A DNA stretch of 64,000 nucleotides. Origin: Anastrepha obliqua. Its lineage: Eukaryota; Arthropoda; Insecta; Diptera; Tephritidae. This document shows positions 46,771-57,414 of the stretch, piece after piece. Within the stretch, counting starts at the first letter, position 1. The number at the start of each line of letters is the position of its first letter. Where the stretch lies: the NCBI RefSeq assembly GCF_027943255.1, contig NC_072894.1, forward strand, positions 127,525,601 to 127,589,600. Reading direction: 5' to 3'. The translations under genes and the position numbers were made by a program. The notes under the pieces were generated by a model. That model was given only the letters and a program-made list of their open reading frames with translations. It was not told where the DNA came from and ran no database searches.

Positions 46771-48061
46771 CGAGGGATGCCTTTTATATGTCGGGATTTG
46801 GCAACCCTGGTGTTGCAATCTGGCAACTGACAGCTGTATCGCAAAGTTTGACATTTTTTGGCTTTTACGTACTCAGAACGTTTTGAAATACCAGCGCTAT
46901 TTGTGTTGTTTACAGTAACTTAAAAGACTCATCTCGGTCCAAAAATGGAATTAAATCGTGAACATTTTCGTGCGATTATTTTTTGCAACTTTCGACGTGG
47001 ATTAACTAAGCAAAATTGCATGGATGAACTTAATTCATTTTTCGCCGATGAAGCTCCATCAAGGACCAGTGTTTATCGATGGTATGGTGAATTCAATCGT
47101 GTCGTAGCTCATTCCAAGACGAATTTCGTCAAGGTCGTCCAAAATCAGTTGTTGTTCCGAAAACCATTGATGCTGTGCACGAACTGATATTGCAAGATCG
47201 TCATGTGACCTATCGTAAGATTGAGACAATCTTAGGCATTAATGGGACCAGCATACATTCAATATTGCATAAACATTTGACTGTCAAAAAAATTTGTTCG
47301 CGTTGGATCCCACACAATTTGTCAATCGCTCAAAAAAGGCTCGTGTCGATTGGTCGAAGGAAATGCTCAAAAAATACGATCGCGGGGCTTCGAAACACGT
47401 CTATGACATCGTGCCAGGTGATGAATTATGGATTTACGCGTATGAACCCGAAAGTAAACAGCAGTCGACTGTATGGGTGTTTCAAGATGAGCCAAATCCA
47501 ACAAAAGTTGTTCGCGCACGAAGCACTTCCAAGCAAATGGTCGCCTGTTTTTTTCGGAAAAACTGGACATGTCGCAACCGTACCACTAGAACAACGCAGA
47601 ACAGTAAATTCTGAGTAGTACGCAACCATTTGTTTACCAGTTGCCTTCCAAGAAATTAGGAAAACCAATCGCCAAAGAAGGATCACTCTTCACCAGGACA
47701 ATGCGAGCTTTCACACATCGGCTCAAACAACTGCATTTTTGAGCACCCAAAACATCGAATTAATGGGTCATCCGCCGTATAGTCCTGACTTGGCACCGAA
47801 TTACTTCTTTTTATTCCCGTACGTAAAAAACAAACTGAGAGATCAACGTTTTTCGACACCTGAAGAAGCGGTTGCGGCATTCAGAATGCATTTTTTGGGG
47901 GTACCTCATTCAGAGTGGCAAAAGTGCTTCGACAATTGGTTCAAACGCATGCAAAAGTGTATAGATCTTCATGGAGAATATTTTGAAAAACAATAAAGTG
48001 ATTTTCGACGATTAAAATTTGTTTTTGTTCTCTAATCCCGACATATAAAAGGCACCCCTCG
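46771..48061 (+). mobile_element. Full-length DD34D mariner
   Basis: The inverted ends are CGAGGGATGCCTTTTATATG (left) and the complement of CGAGGGGTGCCTTTTATATG (right), about 28 bp in all. TA lies outside at 46769-46770 and 48062-48063. The length, 1291 bp, is standard for mariner. The transposase is complete in outline but disabled. Confidence 0.93.
46945..47996 (+). pseudogene. Mariner transposase with lost third catalytic Asp
   Basis: It starts MELNREHFRAIIFCNFRRG (helix-turn-helix) and SRTSVYRWYGEFNR. A frameshift near 47115-47170 leads to ELILQDRHVTYRKIETILGI, another to KARVDWSKEMLKKYDRGASK and IVPGDELWIYAYEPESKQQS (first Asp). A third near 47560 leads to FFGKTGHVATVPLEQRRTVN. TAG at 47616-47618 interrupts, followed by ITLHQDNASFHTSAQTT (second Asp). 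In HPPYSPDLAPNYFFLFPYVK the third catalytic Asp, 34 residues on, is Tyr. It ends NWFKRMQKCIDLHGEYFEKQ. Dead by several independent lesions. Confidence 0.93.
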
Positions 48062-48063
48062 TA

Positions 48064-48741
48064 TTTTGCGTACGTCTACTAAAGATTATTAATAAAACAT
48101 TTGCTCATGCATTCGAACGCAAAACGTAAAGATTACGTTTAATACAAATGTTACACAGCCTCGTACACATCATTAGCATTTTCAATATGGAGTTGTGTAC
48201 TCCTTGTTCGCATACAATTATGTTAATTTCTTGAGTCGTTGAATAAAGAAAAAAAATTAGGAGGAAAGTTTTTATAGCCCAATTTAAAACATTCAAATTC
48301 TTTAAGTATTTACAGCAGCACATTTAAAAAGTTTGAAAACACAAACCAAGTAGTTGATGTATTCCGAAGTAACATAGCCAAGTCACCAAAAATGGATGCA
48401 TAACAACCAATACTCATTCAGCATGTGCAATTTCCTTGCGAGAACATCATTTTGCTTTTGCGTAATTTTAAACAACATATAATATATAAGTAATAAAGTG
48501 TGTATAATTAAAGTGACATTTAATAATGTTGCGAGGCAAGAGTGTATGGCATTGGTCGGTATTGCTGAGCACAATATTTGCGCTGCAGTCGTCTTTAAGT
48601 TTTGAAATGAAACACAATTGTGTTAGCGTGTAGGATAAATTGAATTTGAATTTTTGTCTTCACTTCGACGACTGTCCAAGGAAATGTTCGTTACCCGTAT
48701 TTATAGCATTGACACCTAAAATTATAGCCTGACAATGCAGT
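48064..48741. other. Non-coding stretch
   Basis: No supported gene. Confidence 0.4.
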
Positions 48742-49327
48742 TACTAGGTTGTTCAATAAGTTGCTACTAGCCAAAATTTTTTTTTGCATGGTGGTACAGT
48801 CTTCACATGAACGTATGGGGAGTTTCATTTTAATCTGTCCACATTCATTAACAATACTTTCACATGTGACTTTCTCAGCAACATTTAGAGCGTTTTCGAA
48901 AGGATAAAGTGGATTTTGTGCGTCGATTCATCACTATCACCATGATACTAAGCCAAAACAAAAGGCTAAAGAGGGATGTGAGCCTGGTTCTTCGGCTCCG
49001 AAACGAGTGCGTGTCCAAAAATCGGCCAAGAAGGTGTAGCATCAGTTTTTTGAGAAGTGAAAGGGATTCTGTTTGAGGGTTACTTCCAAACTGGTAAAAC
49101 AATAAATTCTATTGTTGTAACCTCTTAGACCAGCTGAAGGAAAAAATTCGTGAAAAAATACCCAGTTTGCAAAAGAGAAAACATGATTTTTCATCAAGAC
49201 AATGCACCATGTCACAAGAGCATTTTGACAAGGACTAAAATCCATTAATTAAAGTTCGAATTGTTGAAGCATCCACCGTGGCTCCTAGCGACTTCCATGT
49301 GTTTATATATGTGTATATATATATATA

Positions 49328-50621
49328 AAGGGTGGTTAAGCTTCAAGGGTCGGTGTTGATTTTGAATAAAATACAATTTTTTAGGAAATTATTGTCATTT
49401 CTCTTTATTATGATAATATTGGTATGGCTCAATTACGTATGGAACAAAATATCGGCCAAATGGCCGCCGTGGCCTCGGCGGCACACCTCCATCCGATGGT
49501 CCAAATTTTCGATAACGCTGAGGCATAATTGAGGTTCTATGCCGTTAATGTGCCGAATTATCTCATCCTTTAGCTCTTTAATTGTTGCTGGCTTATAGAC
49601 GTACACCTTTTCTTTCGAATAACCCCAAAGAAAGAAGTCCAACGGTGTCAAATCACATGATCTTGGCGGCCAATTGACATCGCCGCGACGTGAGATTAAT
49701 CGGCCATCAAATTTTTCGCGCAAAAGAGCCATTGTTTCGTTAGCTGTATGACAAGTGGCACCATCCTGTTGAAACCACATATCGTCCACATCCATATCTT
49801 CCGATTCGGGCCATAAAAAGTTCGTTGTCATCTCACGATAGCGAACACTATTCACAGTAACTGCCTGACCGGGCTCATTGTGGAAAAAATACGGCCCAAT
49901 GATGCCACCGGCCCATAAACTGTACCAAACAGTCACTCTTTGTGGGTGCATTGGTTTTTCGGCAATCACTCTTGGATTATCATTCGCCGAAATGCGGCAG
50001 TTCTGTTTATTGATGGATCCACTGAGGTGAAAATGTGCTTCATCACTGAAGATGATTTTCTTCGAAAATTGGTCATTCACTGTTGCCATTTCCTGCCACC
50101 ATTCTGACCATTGACGACGCTTGAAATGGTCAAGAGGCTTTAGTTCTTGAGTCCATTGCACCTTGTAAGCGTGTAAATGCAAGTCTTTATGCATAATGTT
50201 CATCAACGACGAGCGTGAGAGGTGCAATTGTTGGGCACGACGACGAGTTGAGGTGGACGGCTCTTCAACCACACTATCGCGAACAGCAGCAATATTTTCT
50301 GCAGTACGAGCTATACGAGCATGCACTGGTGTTTTCACATCTCCTACAGATCGGGTTTGCTCAAACTTTTGCACAATTTTTCCGATTGTACGCACATTTG
50401 GACGATTAAATTGACCGAAAAAATCTAGAAGTGCGCGATACGCATTTTGATTTGAACGCCCGTTTTCATAATAAGCCTAAAGAACTTTAACGCGTTGCCA
50501 TAGTTCCATAGTTCAAATTGAGTTAGTCTGAAATTAAAAAATGTCACATGAAATGCAAAAAAAACTTGACGTTTAGGTCTGGTTCATATTCAACATCAGC
50601 CCTTGAAATTTAACAACCCGT
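49328..50621 (-). mobile_element. DD41D mariner-like element, copy C, full length
   Basis: The inverted ends are AAGGGTGGTTAAGCTTCAAG (left) and the complement of ACGGGTTGTTAAATTTCAAG (right). Similarity extends about 40 bp, and TA lies at 49326-49327 and 50622-50623. The 1294 bp element contains one long transposase frame with a single stop. Best preserved DNA transposon in the window. Confidence 0.93.
49433..50509 (-). pseudogene. DD41D transposase, open except for one early stop
   Basis: The start is ATG at 50509-50507 (MELWQRVKVL). TAG at 50479-50477 is codon 11, and the frame then stays open to 49433, about 358 codons in all. After the stop: AYYENGRSNQNAYRALL (first helix-turn-helix) and TAENIAAVRDSVVEEPSTST. 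The second helix-turn-helix region is RRRAQQLHLSRSSLMNIM. The catalytic core has KKIIFSDEAHFHLSG (first Asp), WFQQDGATCHTANETM (second) and RSCDLTPLDFFLWG (third), with 41 residues between the last two. The block VTVWYSLWAGGIIGPYFF, deleted in copy B, is intact. The C-terminus is RRGHGGHLADILFHT. A single substitution separates it from an uninterrupted frame, though no activity can be inferred. DD41D (rosa-type) elements are known from tephritid flies. Confidence 0.92.
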
Positions 50622-50623
50622 TA

Positions 50624-50930
50624 TATAATTGGCGTGTACACCCTTGGGTGTTTGGCCGAGCTCCGCCTCCTATTTGTGGCGTGCGTGTTCATGTTGTTCC
50701 ACGAATGGAGAGACTTACAGTTTTTAGCCGACTCCGAACGGCAGATATTTTTTATGAGGAGCTTTTTCTTAGTAAAAATACACTCGGATGTTAGCCATTG
50801 CCTGCCGAGGGGCGACCGCTATTAGGAAAAACTCTTTTTTAAATTTTGGCCTTTCACCGAGACTCGAACCTAGGTTTACTCTTGATTCCGAATTTTAGTC
50901 ATGCACCAATCCATTCGGCTATGGCAGCCT
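50624..50930 (-). mobile_element. tRNA-derived SINE copy beside DD41D copy C
   Basis: The minus-strand tail (AATTATATA) abuts the right TA of copy C. The body block GGAGGCGGAGCTCGGCCAAA and the head GGCTGCCATAGCCGAATGG (about 50930) are present. It inserted next to or into the TA-rich flank of copy C. Confidence 0.85.
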
Positions 50931-51163
50931 TCTCTTTACAGACATACAAAGTGCATGCGTGGAAAGCGTTTTTCATTAAATGCTGTGATCATAACAGCTG
51001 TGGACGCTTATTTTGCAGCCTTTTGAGATTCCCACTTCAGGGATGGAATTCATACATTGGATATTGATGTACAGGAAGACTCTATCGTCGTTTGTTTCTG
51101 CATTTCAAACCATAAAATTTTATTTTTCTTATCGAACCGCAAAACTTATTCAACAACCTAGTA

Positions 51164-52110
51164 TATGTCTATTTTAAAATTTGAATTGTATTGGGTGACT
51201 TCGTTTACGACTATTACTAAAAACAATTTTTATTATTTCGCCTCTTAACTCCACTTCACTTACTAAATATCAAATTCCATGAAAACAGGTCAGGCTTTTC
51301 CACATTCAACTTCCCATTCGATAAACCACCTGTGAACGTTGTGGTAGTGAAACTCGAGAAGGAAAATGTTGAAATGAAAATTTATTGTCTAATTAAATCG
51401 CTCCTATGCATTAATACCATTAACTCATGCTTAATATCTTAAAGTGGTCTGCCGTGCTAACTAATAAATGGGTAGATTAACTTTGGTAAATAGGAACGTA
51501 CATTTCACTTTTCACATTACATACTTACAAATCTACACTAATGTTACCAGTTTGATTAATTTGTTGGTTGCAAACCTCAAGCAAACAAAAATTAACCCGG
51601 TCGTTTTTACCAGAGGCAAAGTTGGCGAAAGAATTCAAACTCATTAGTCAATGCGTAACGGGAAAAGATTTAGTTGTTGTTGTATGCATAAACTCTTATC
51701 AATTGACGAAATTTATGTGGCAAATCCGAACAATGAGTTAATTACATTTGAATAATTCTCCAATAGTTAATATAAACAATTATTAAACTAAACATAATGC
51801 AAAATGAAGTGCTAGCTAATTAAGAAGCGCTACACCTCGCCAATCATTTCGACTGTTGTTGATTTTAATTGGAAAGCAAATATTGGTGTACAATTTGCAC
51901 AGTCTTTCGGCGATGAGATAGGGCATGTACGATATATTTACATTTATTTATATACATATGTATGTAGATACATTCATATTAATGCACACCGCATATAGAA
52001 ACGCAAACTGGTAGTATATAGACGGGTAGCATATAACGGATAGCAAACTTTTGCAAACCCCTCCTACTTGTATGCATGCAAGTAGATATCTATGTACATA
52101 CACATATTCA
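51164..52110. other. Non-coding stretch
   Basis: No supported gene. A TATACATATGTATGTAGA-type simple sequence is near 51955. Confidence 0.4.
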
Positions 52111-52398
52111 CCTATTTAGCGCTTTGGCCGAGATCCTCCTCCTATTTGCGGCGTGCCTCTTGTTGTTTTCCCACAAATGGAGGGGCTTACAGTGTTAAGC
52201 CGACTCCGAACAGCAAATAGTTTCTTATGAGAAGCTTTTTCATGACAGAAATCCACTGGGTGGTTTGCCATTGTCTGCCGAGGGGCGACGTCTATTAGAA
52301 AAACATTTTAAATTATTTGGCCTTTCATCCACGGAGTCTCGAACTTGCGCACTTCCGAATGGTAATCACGAACCAACCTATTCGGGTAAGATGGCCAC
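52111..52398 (-). mobile_element. tRNA-derived SINE copy, diverged
   Basis: Body and head are recognisable on the minus strand (AGGAGGAGGATCTCGGCCAA; head GGCCATCTTACCCGAATAGG). The 3' tail is lost. Several indels make it an older copy. Confidence 0.75.
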
Positions 52399-53009
52399 AT
52401 GATATCTACATATGTACAATTTAGTTTCACACTAATGTTTACCTCGTGTATTTTAGTATGAAATAATTAATTAACATAAGCAACATAAAAACATAAGCTT
52501 CAGTGAGGCGGTATATCGGAGCATCAAAATATAATAATAAATATTAAAATTTCACTCTAGGCAAGCATCGTCAAATAAAAGGAGCTTTGCTTCTAAAAGG
52601 CATAATATCTACATATGTTTGTATAATAGGGTGCCGTTTTTCCACTGGAATTACTTCCGCAAATTGAGTTTTATTAATTTAATTTATAAATAAAATTAGT
52701 TTATACAATGCTTTTGAAGATAATTAATTCAGATGATAGAGGAGTTTGTGTTTAAAACTATCAACAGATTTAATCGGTACGGCAGGAAATATAAGTCTTA
52801 AAATATAATATAATTTATAATACAGTCTGCTTTGTACGAAAAGTAATGCATGCTAATGCACAAATATGGCTAAGATGCATCAATTTTTGTTGGAAGAATT
52901 TCCTCCGAAATTACACGGATAAATTCTTAAAAGTGATGTCAAAGAGTGTTCGTAGCAAAATATGTGTATACTCGTACATATTTAAACGTTTTTAGGCAAA
53001 GGCATTTTT
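52399..53009. other. Non-coding stretch
   Basis: No supported gene. Confidence 0.4.
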
Positions 53010-53010
53010 A

Positions 53011-53380
53011 TAAGGGTTTTTCAATAAGGGCGGGTAGATGTTGAAATGGAATAAAATGGCGTTTGCTGTGTGGCACGTAGCGCCGTCCTGCTGGAACCAC
53101 ATGTCGTCTAGGTCCATATGGTTCAATATAGGCCATAAGAAATTGGAAGGGCCACCACGTCTACCGAAAACTGGGCGCAATGCGCGCAACGTTTGCGTTA
53201 ATGAGCACCCATTTTGATAATAAAGTTTTATCATTTGAACGTGCTGTTCAATCGTGTAACTTGCCATGATGATTTGGCATAAATAACTGAATAATAAACA
53301 AAAGATTTGACAGATGTCACCAAAACAAAATGGCTGCCACAGGGCGCCAAAATCGACCCACGCCAATTGAAAAACCTTTT
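53011..53380 (-). mobile_element. DD41D-derived MITE, copy H
   Basis: The left end TAAGGGTTTTTCAATAAGGG and the right end (complement of AAGGTTTTTCAATTGGCGTG) are inverted and match copy G. On the minus strand the frame MASYTIEQHVQMIKLYYQNG runs to FGRRGGPSNF, fused to LWPILNHMDLDDMWFQQDGA and TCHTANAILF. The join is at the same place as in copy G. The second catalytic block is intact here. The exact TA duplication is unclear. Confidence 0.85.
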
Positions 53381-53679
53381 GTAAGAATCTGTAGCCCAGT
53401 TTTAGAAATTTACGATAACCTTTCTCCCTAACTGAGAGTATTTTTCTTTTCAAAAACAATTCGAAACAAAAAGTCGATTACAGATAAGTACTGACGAGTA
53501 ACCGTTGGGAATATCTCTTTGAAAACCCACTTAGTGATTATAAAATATTAAGGATTAGGTAGGTAGGTAGGTAGGTAGGTAAAATGGCAAGAGTGCCACA
53601 GGCACACTTCAAGTAGCACTTACGTGCCGTTTTGATACCATAATGTGGACCATTGCCTGTGTAAAGAAAAATGTTTGGG

Positions 53680-54476
53680 AAGAGAAAACCTTCTAGAGCC
53701 ATCCAGTGCTGTTGATGTAGTGGAGGAGAGAAAATGGATCTAGGCTGGAAATTTCTTCAATTCATAAAGGGCTCGCTAAGGAAACTCAAGCGCCGAGCCG
53801 CCAGAGCCGGACATTTGCAGAGAAAATGTTCAACAGTATCTTTCTCTGTAGGATAGGCACCGATGACCCAGTGACCAGTGAACACCACAATGAATTTGGA
53901 AATTGAATGGCGGGGGATTCCCATCACCTTAAGCGTTCTGTTTCAGTCGTATTGGGGCCATAGTGTTTTCGAAATAGCGCACGATGAGACAGACTTCCAT
54001 CTGTCTTGCGCTTTTCTTAGAGAGAAATTGTGTAGTTTCTCTTTAACAACGGACAAAAGGACACCGATGTCTGCGAGGGGTATAGCTGAAACCGGTTCTG
54101 TCGACCCTTTCCTGGCAAGCTCGTTGGCAATTTCATTTCCCTCTATATTCCTGTGCCCAGGAACCCAGACAAGGGAGATGTTTCCTGCTCCATCGAGATG
54201 TTTGAGTTCCTCCTTACAGGAGTTCACCAGAAGAGAGCTGCAATACGGCGACGACAGTACCTTGATTGCAGCTTGGCTATCGGAAAAAATAATAATGTCT
54301 CCCTCCCAACAGCGATCTTGAAGTATTTTGCATGCCTGCAGGATCGCGACCCCTGCTTGAAAAACGTTACGCGTTTCCGGCAGTTTAAAGGAGACCGAAA
54401 TGCTGGCTGATTTAGAGAAAACACCCGCTCCCACTCCAGATTCCATTTTGTATCCGTCAGTGAAAACAGAGGTACC
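53680..54476 (-). pseudogene. LINE RNase H domain and C-terminal zinc knuckle
   Basis: The open frame 54446-53943 starts in the RNase H domain: VFTDGYKMESGVGAGVF (first Asp), FQAGVAILQACKIL (the catalytic Glu of the usual QAE is Gly here), IIFSDSQAAIK (Asp) and VWVPGHRNIEGNEIANELA. It ends SSCAISKTLWPQYD. After the stop another frame gives RTLKVMGIP, VVFTGHWVIGAYP and TVEHFLCKCPALAARRLSSL, the C-terminal knuckle. The loss of Glu suggests an inactive nuclease. It matches the fragment at the left edge of the window. Confidence 0.85.
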
Positions 54477-54491
54477 TATATCCGTACCGAC

Positions 54492-54813
54492 GGTGGCCGC
54501 CGTAGCCGAATGGGTTGGTGCGTGATCACCATTCGGAATTCACTGAGAGGTCGTTGGTTCGAATCTCGGTGAAAGCAAAATTAATAAAAACATTTTTCTA
54601 ATAGCGGTCGCCCCTCGGCAGGCAATGGCAAACCTCCGAGTGTAGTTCTGCCATGAAAAAGCTCCTCATAAAAATATCTGCCGTTCGGAGTCGGCTTGAA
54701 ACTGTAGGTCCCTCCATTTGTGGAACAACACCAAGACGCACACCACAAATAGGAGGAGGAGCTCGGCCAAACACCTAACAGAAGTGTACGCGCCAATTAT
54801 TTATTTATTTATT
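54492..54813 (+). mobile_element. tRNA-derived SINE, complete, with 15 bp target duplication
   Basis: The best-preserved SINE copy. The direct repeat TATATCCGTACCGAC flanks it at 54477-54491 and 54814-54828. The head GGTGGCCGCCGTAGCCGAAT carries an A box (TAGCCGAATGG, 54503-54513) and a B box (GGTTCGAATCTC, 54556-54567), so it is likely transcribed by RNA polymerase III. The body follows (GCCCCTCGGCAGGCAATGG ... GAGGAGGAGCTCGGCCAAAC), then an (ATTT)n tail. Total 322 bp. It landed in the RNase H/RT region of the LOA-like LINE. No tRNA gene annotation is warranted. Confidence 0.93.
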
Positions 54814-54828
54814 TATATCCGTACCGAC

Positions 54829-55440
54829 TCTCCCCTCCTTCCAGTCTTGTCTGCTCGGAAAGATAGCCCTAGCACAACCCTCAAAACACAGATTGCGGAT
54901 GGAGAGATCAGTGCGAAGAACAAAGAGGGAAGGGGAGGTGCTTCAAGATGCTACTATGTCTCCAAAGGCCAAGCTCCTTCAACAATGCAATGGATTTAAC
55001 CTGCAGATTCACAGGAAGTAAGTGCGGAATAACGTTGAGCGCAGCAGTAGGGCATGTTCTACAAGCACTAGCGATGCCCACAAATGCAGTTCTCTGCACT
55101 CTCTATAGTTTAGTGGTGTTGTAGCCCTTCTGGAGAGCTACCCACCAAACTAGGCAACCGTATGTCAAAGTTGGCAGAAGCACTAAGTTGTACATCCAAA
55201 GTACGACACGTGGCTTAAGACCCCATTTTTTGCCGAACATAAATTTACAGGCGTAGAAGGCTATATTGGCCTTCTTAACTCGATTTTCTATGTGCAGCTT
55301 CCAGTGGGGCTTGGGGTCAAGTATTACACCAAGATACCTGACTTCCGATGCGAGAGTAAGACACTGGTTGTTTAGTCTTGGAAGCTTAAAAGGCGGATCA
55401 ACTCCGATTTGTCAGAGTTTACTTTGAGACCGCAACTGGC
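54829..55440 (-). pseudogene. LINE RT C-terminal region
   Basis: On the minus strand, pieces read SCGLKVNSDKSELI, SEVRYLGVILDPKPHWKLHI, RVKKANIAFYACKFMFGKKW and VQRTAFVGIASACRTCPTAA. Next come LNVIPHLLPVNLQVKSIALL and KELGLWRHSSILKHLPFP. This is the thumb and connection region after the YADD box in LOA-like ORF2. Frameshifts are present. It directly follows the endonuclease piece, so the palm was removed by deletion. Confidence 0.75.
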
Positions 55441-55943
55441 GGCCCAAGAAAGTCTTTCTTGCTTAATGAAACTGGACAGGCCACTTTAAAGTCTGAAATA
55501 TTAAGAATTTCCTCCCAATCTCTTGATGTTTCCGATGCCGGGAAAACAAAAGTTGGGGTGTTGCCCTTGTTCCAGATGAGTAATTTATGGCTAAATATAA
55601 AATCAAATAGAGACTCACCCCGTTCATTGATCTCGCTGCTGCCCAAAATGGTGTGTCTGGTATTCGCATCGCATCTGATCAGGATGTTCTCTCTGTTGGG
55701 CTGGAGAGTATCCACCAAATACTGCATCTCCTCTGAAGGCGCCGGTCTGTCATGGGCCATGTAGGCAGACACCAAGCAGAAGCAACTGCCACTGGATGGT
55801 TCCACCCTGACCACCCTCACATCCGGTGAACTGAAATTTGATAGCAAAAAGGCATTAATTGAGTTCGTGACTAGGATACAGGCCTTAGGCTTACTATCAG
55901 TTTGGACGTAAAATAGGTCATAGGATCTGTCCCTCAGTCCCAT
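55441..55943 (-). pseudogene. LINE AP-endonuclease domain, partial
   Basis: The open frame on the minus strand reads SYDLFYVQTDSKPKACILVT, SSGSCFCLVSAYMAHDRPAP and ILIRCDANTRHTILGSSEIN. It goes on with ERGESLFDFIFSHKLLIWNK and GNTPTFVFPASETSRDWEEI. The D-A-N and NERG motifs are those of the apurinic-endonuclease domain of LOA/R1-type LINEs. The conserved C-terminal SDH block is lost in the deletion. The N-terminal third is not in this frame (stops near 55950-56050). Confidence 0.82.
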
Positions 55944-56089
55944 GATTTTTTGCTGCCAGATCCAAGGCTGCTGTATCAGGCAGACATCGATGTCCTCGTT
56001 ACGGAGGGTGACCTGTAGGTTTCGGTGGCTAGTTTAGAGTGACGAAGGTTAATTTAAACTACTTTTAACAATCTGATCAAAAGAGTTGC

Positions 56090-57414
56090 TTACCTTTTAC
56101 GACTGTTCCTCCTGTTCAGAATCTGTGTCCGTCCCAGACAACCGCAGATCGTCGTATCCAGGGCAACAGAGGCGGGGAAGACCTTCACTTTGGCTAACCT
56201 GAGGCCAAAGCGAAGTTTAAACTGCTGTTTTCCGAGTGCATCCAGGGACTCGTTGTTTATCAGCTGTAATACCGCGGAGCTCTGTTGCTGAGGCTCTTCT
56301 ACCTTGATGGCAGACCAGTCATCCATCGGTACCTCTGGATTTTGCAATTTGAGACACTGGACAATTTCCGAACTGTCCAATCCCAGTTTTAGCAACCAAA
56401 TTCGGGCTCGTGGTCGCCTTGGAATTTCTGAGGCAGAGATGAGTTTTAGCGAAAGCCCTTCCTAGGTGTTGCTAACCGTAGCAAGGCTCCTCTCTAGAAA
56501 ATCGTTTGAAAACTGGTTAGCACATTTTACTACCCGACAACCTCGACAGATTTCCCCCGAGTCGAAGAGAGGTGCTGGTCCTTTGTTATCTATGAGATGT
56601 CTGACGACCATACTGGATGGTCGTCCCTCAATAGCATCCCAAAGGGGCAAAACCACCCTTCCACTACTGGTTTTTGCGTCCACGAGGGCAACTTGAATAT
56701 GATCTCTGGCCACTTTACTGTAAGCTGCCCTCGCACCCGCTGCTGCCGCACTGGTTGAAGGGCCCTCAGCCCCCTGGGCTGAGTAGTATTTGCTTTTTGG
56801 CTTCGCGTCCACTCATATCCTGTGAGCGGTTACGCTTGGCCGAGCTCCGTGCCGATTTAGGCTTCGCTGCGGTCGCGGATTCATACTCTTTGATCGCGGC
56901 TTCACACTTAGCACGGTCCTCGATGTTACGCTCGTGCACTTTACCGGCTTGGTCATTCTTGGAAATCTTTGCTAGAATGAATTTCGCCCTCAGGGGGCCT
57001 TGAGTAAGGCACCGGATGATTTTTTGTTTTCCTTTTTGGTGACCTTCGCAGTGGTCACCGGGGCATCATTGCCAGGGGTCACCTTGGCAGGCTTACCAGA
57101 AACCTTTCCAGAGGCCGCCTTGACTACCCCACCAGCGGTCGTCTTGGAGGCGGACTGAAGTCGGCTTGGCTTGAGAAGAGGGCTGCAGTGTTGTGCACCC
57201 GTCGCCGTACTTGGCTCGACAATCGTGTCCTGGCTGGAGGCCAGTAGATCGTGCTGGGCACACTCTCAGTTTTATTTACTCCTTCTTTTCCTTTATGTGT
57301 GTTAGAATCCATTTGCTTTTTGGTCCCACGAGTAGGCACGGAAGGGGTGGTCCGCCACGGCAGAGCCGGCATGCCGCGGTAAGGCACTTGGTACAACCGA
57401 CCTTGCCTGGGCAT
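56090..57414 (-). pseudogene. LINE ORF1 (gag-like), frameshifted
   Basis: The N-terminal part is basic and Ala/Lys-rich: RAKFILAKISKNDQAGKVHE, then CEAAIKEYESATAAKPKSAR. The core (56812-56462) reads VARDHIQVALVDAKTSSGRV, RPSSMVVRHLIDNKGPAPLF and CRVVKCANQFSNDFLERSLA. It continues in another frame (56395-56090) with SSEIVQCLKLQNPEVPMDDW and KFKLRFGLRLAKVKVFP-type sequence. From memory this resembles the ORF1 domain called DUF4780 that is common in dipteran LINEs. A frame change at 56395-56462 and probably another before 56812 disable it. It would bind element RNA in an intact element. Confidence 0.72.

Larger units (their letters stand above)
48744..51161 (+). mobile_element. DD34D mariner split by nested insertions
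   Basis: The ends CTAGGTTGTTCAATAAGTT (48744) and the complement of CTAGGTTGTTGAATAAGTT (51161) are inverted, with TA outside at 48742-48743 and 51162-51163. The left part holds transposase pieces IHHYHHDTKPKQKAKEG, SSAPKRVRVQKSAKK, KGILFEGYFQTGKTI, IFHQDNAPCHKSILTRTKIH and KFELLKHP, with stops. A short C-terminal trace (GWNSYI, about 51040) and the 3' end lie beyond about 50930. Between these parts sit the DD41D copy C (49328-50621) and a SINE (50624-50930). The mariner is therefore the oldest of the three. Confidence 0.8.

Noticed and set aside
55459..55764. 101-residue plus frame
   Set aside because: Antisense shadow of the LINE endonuclease.
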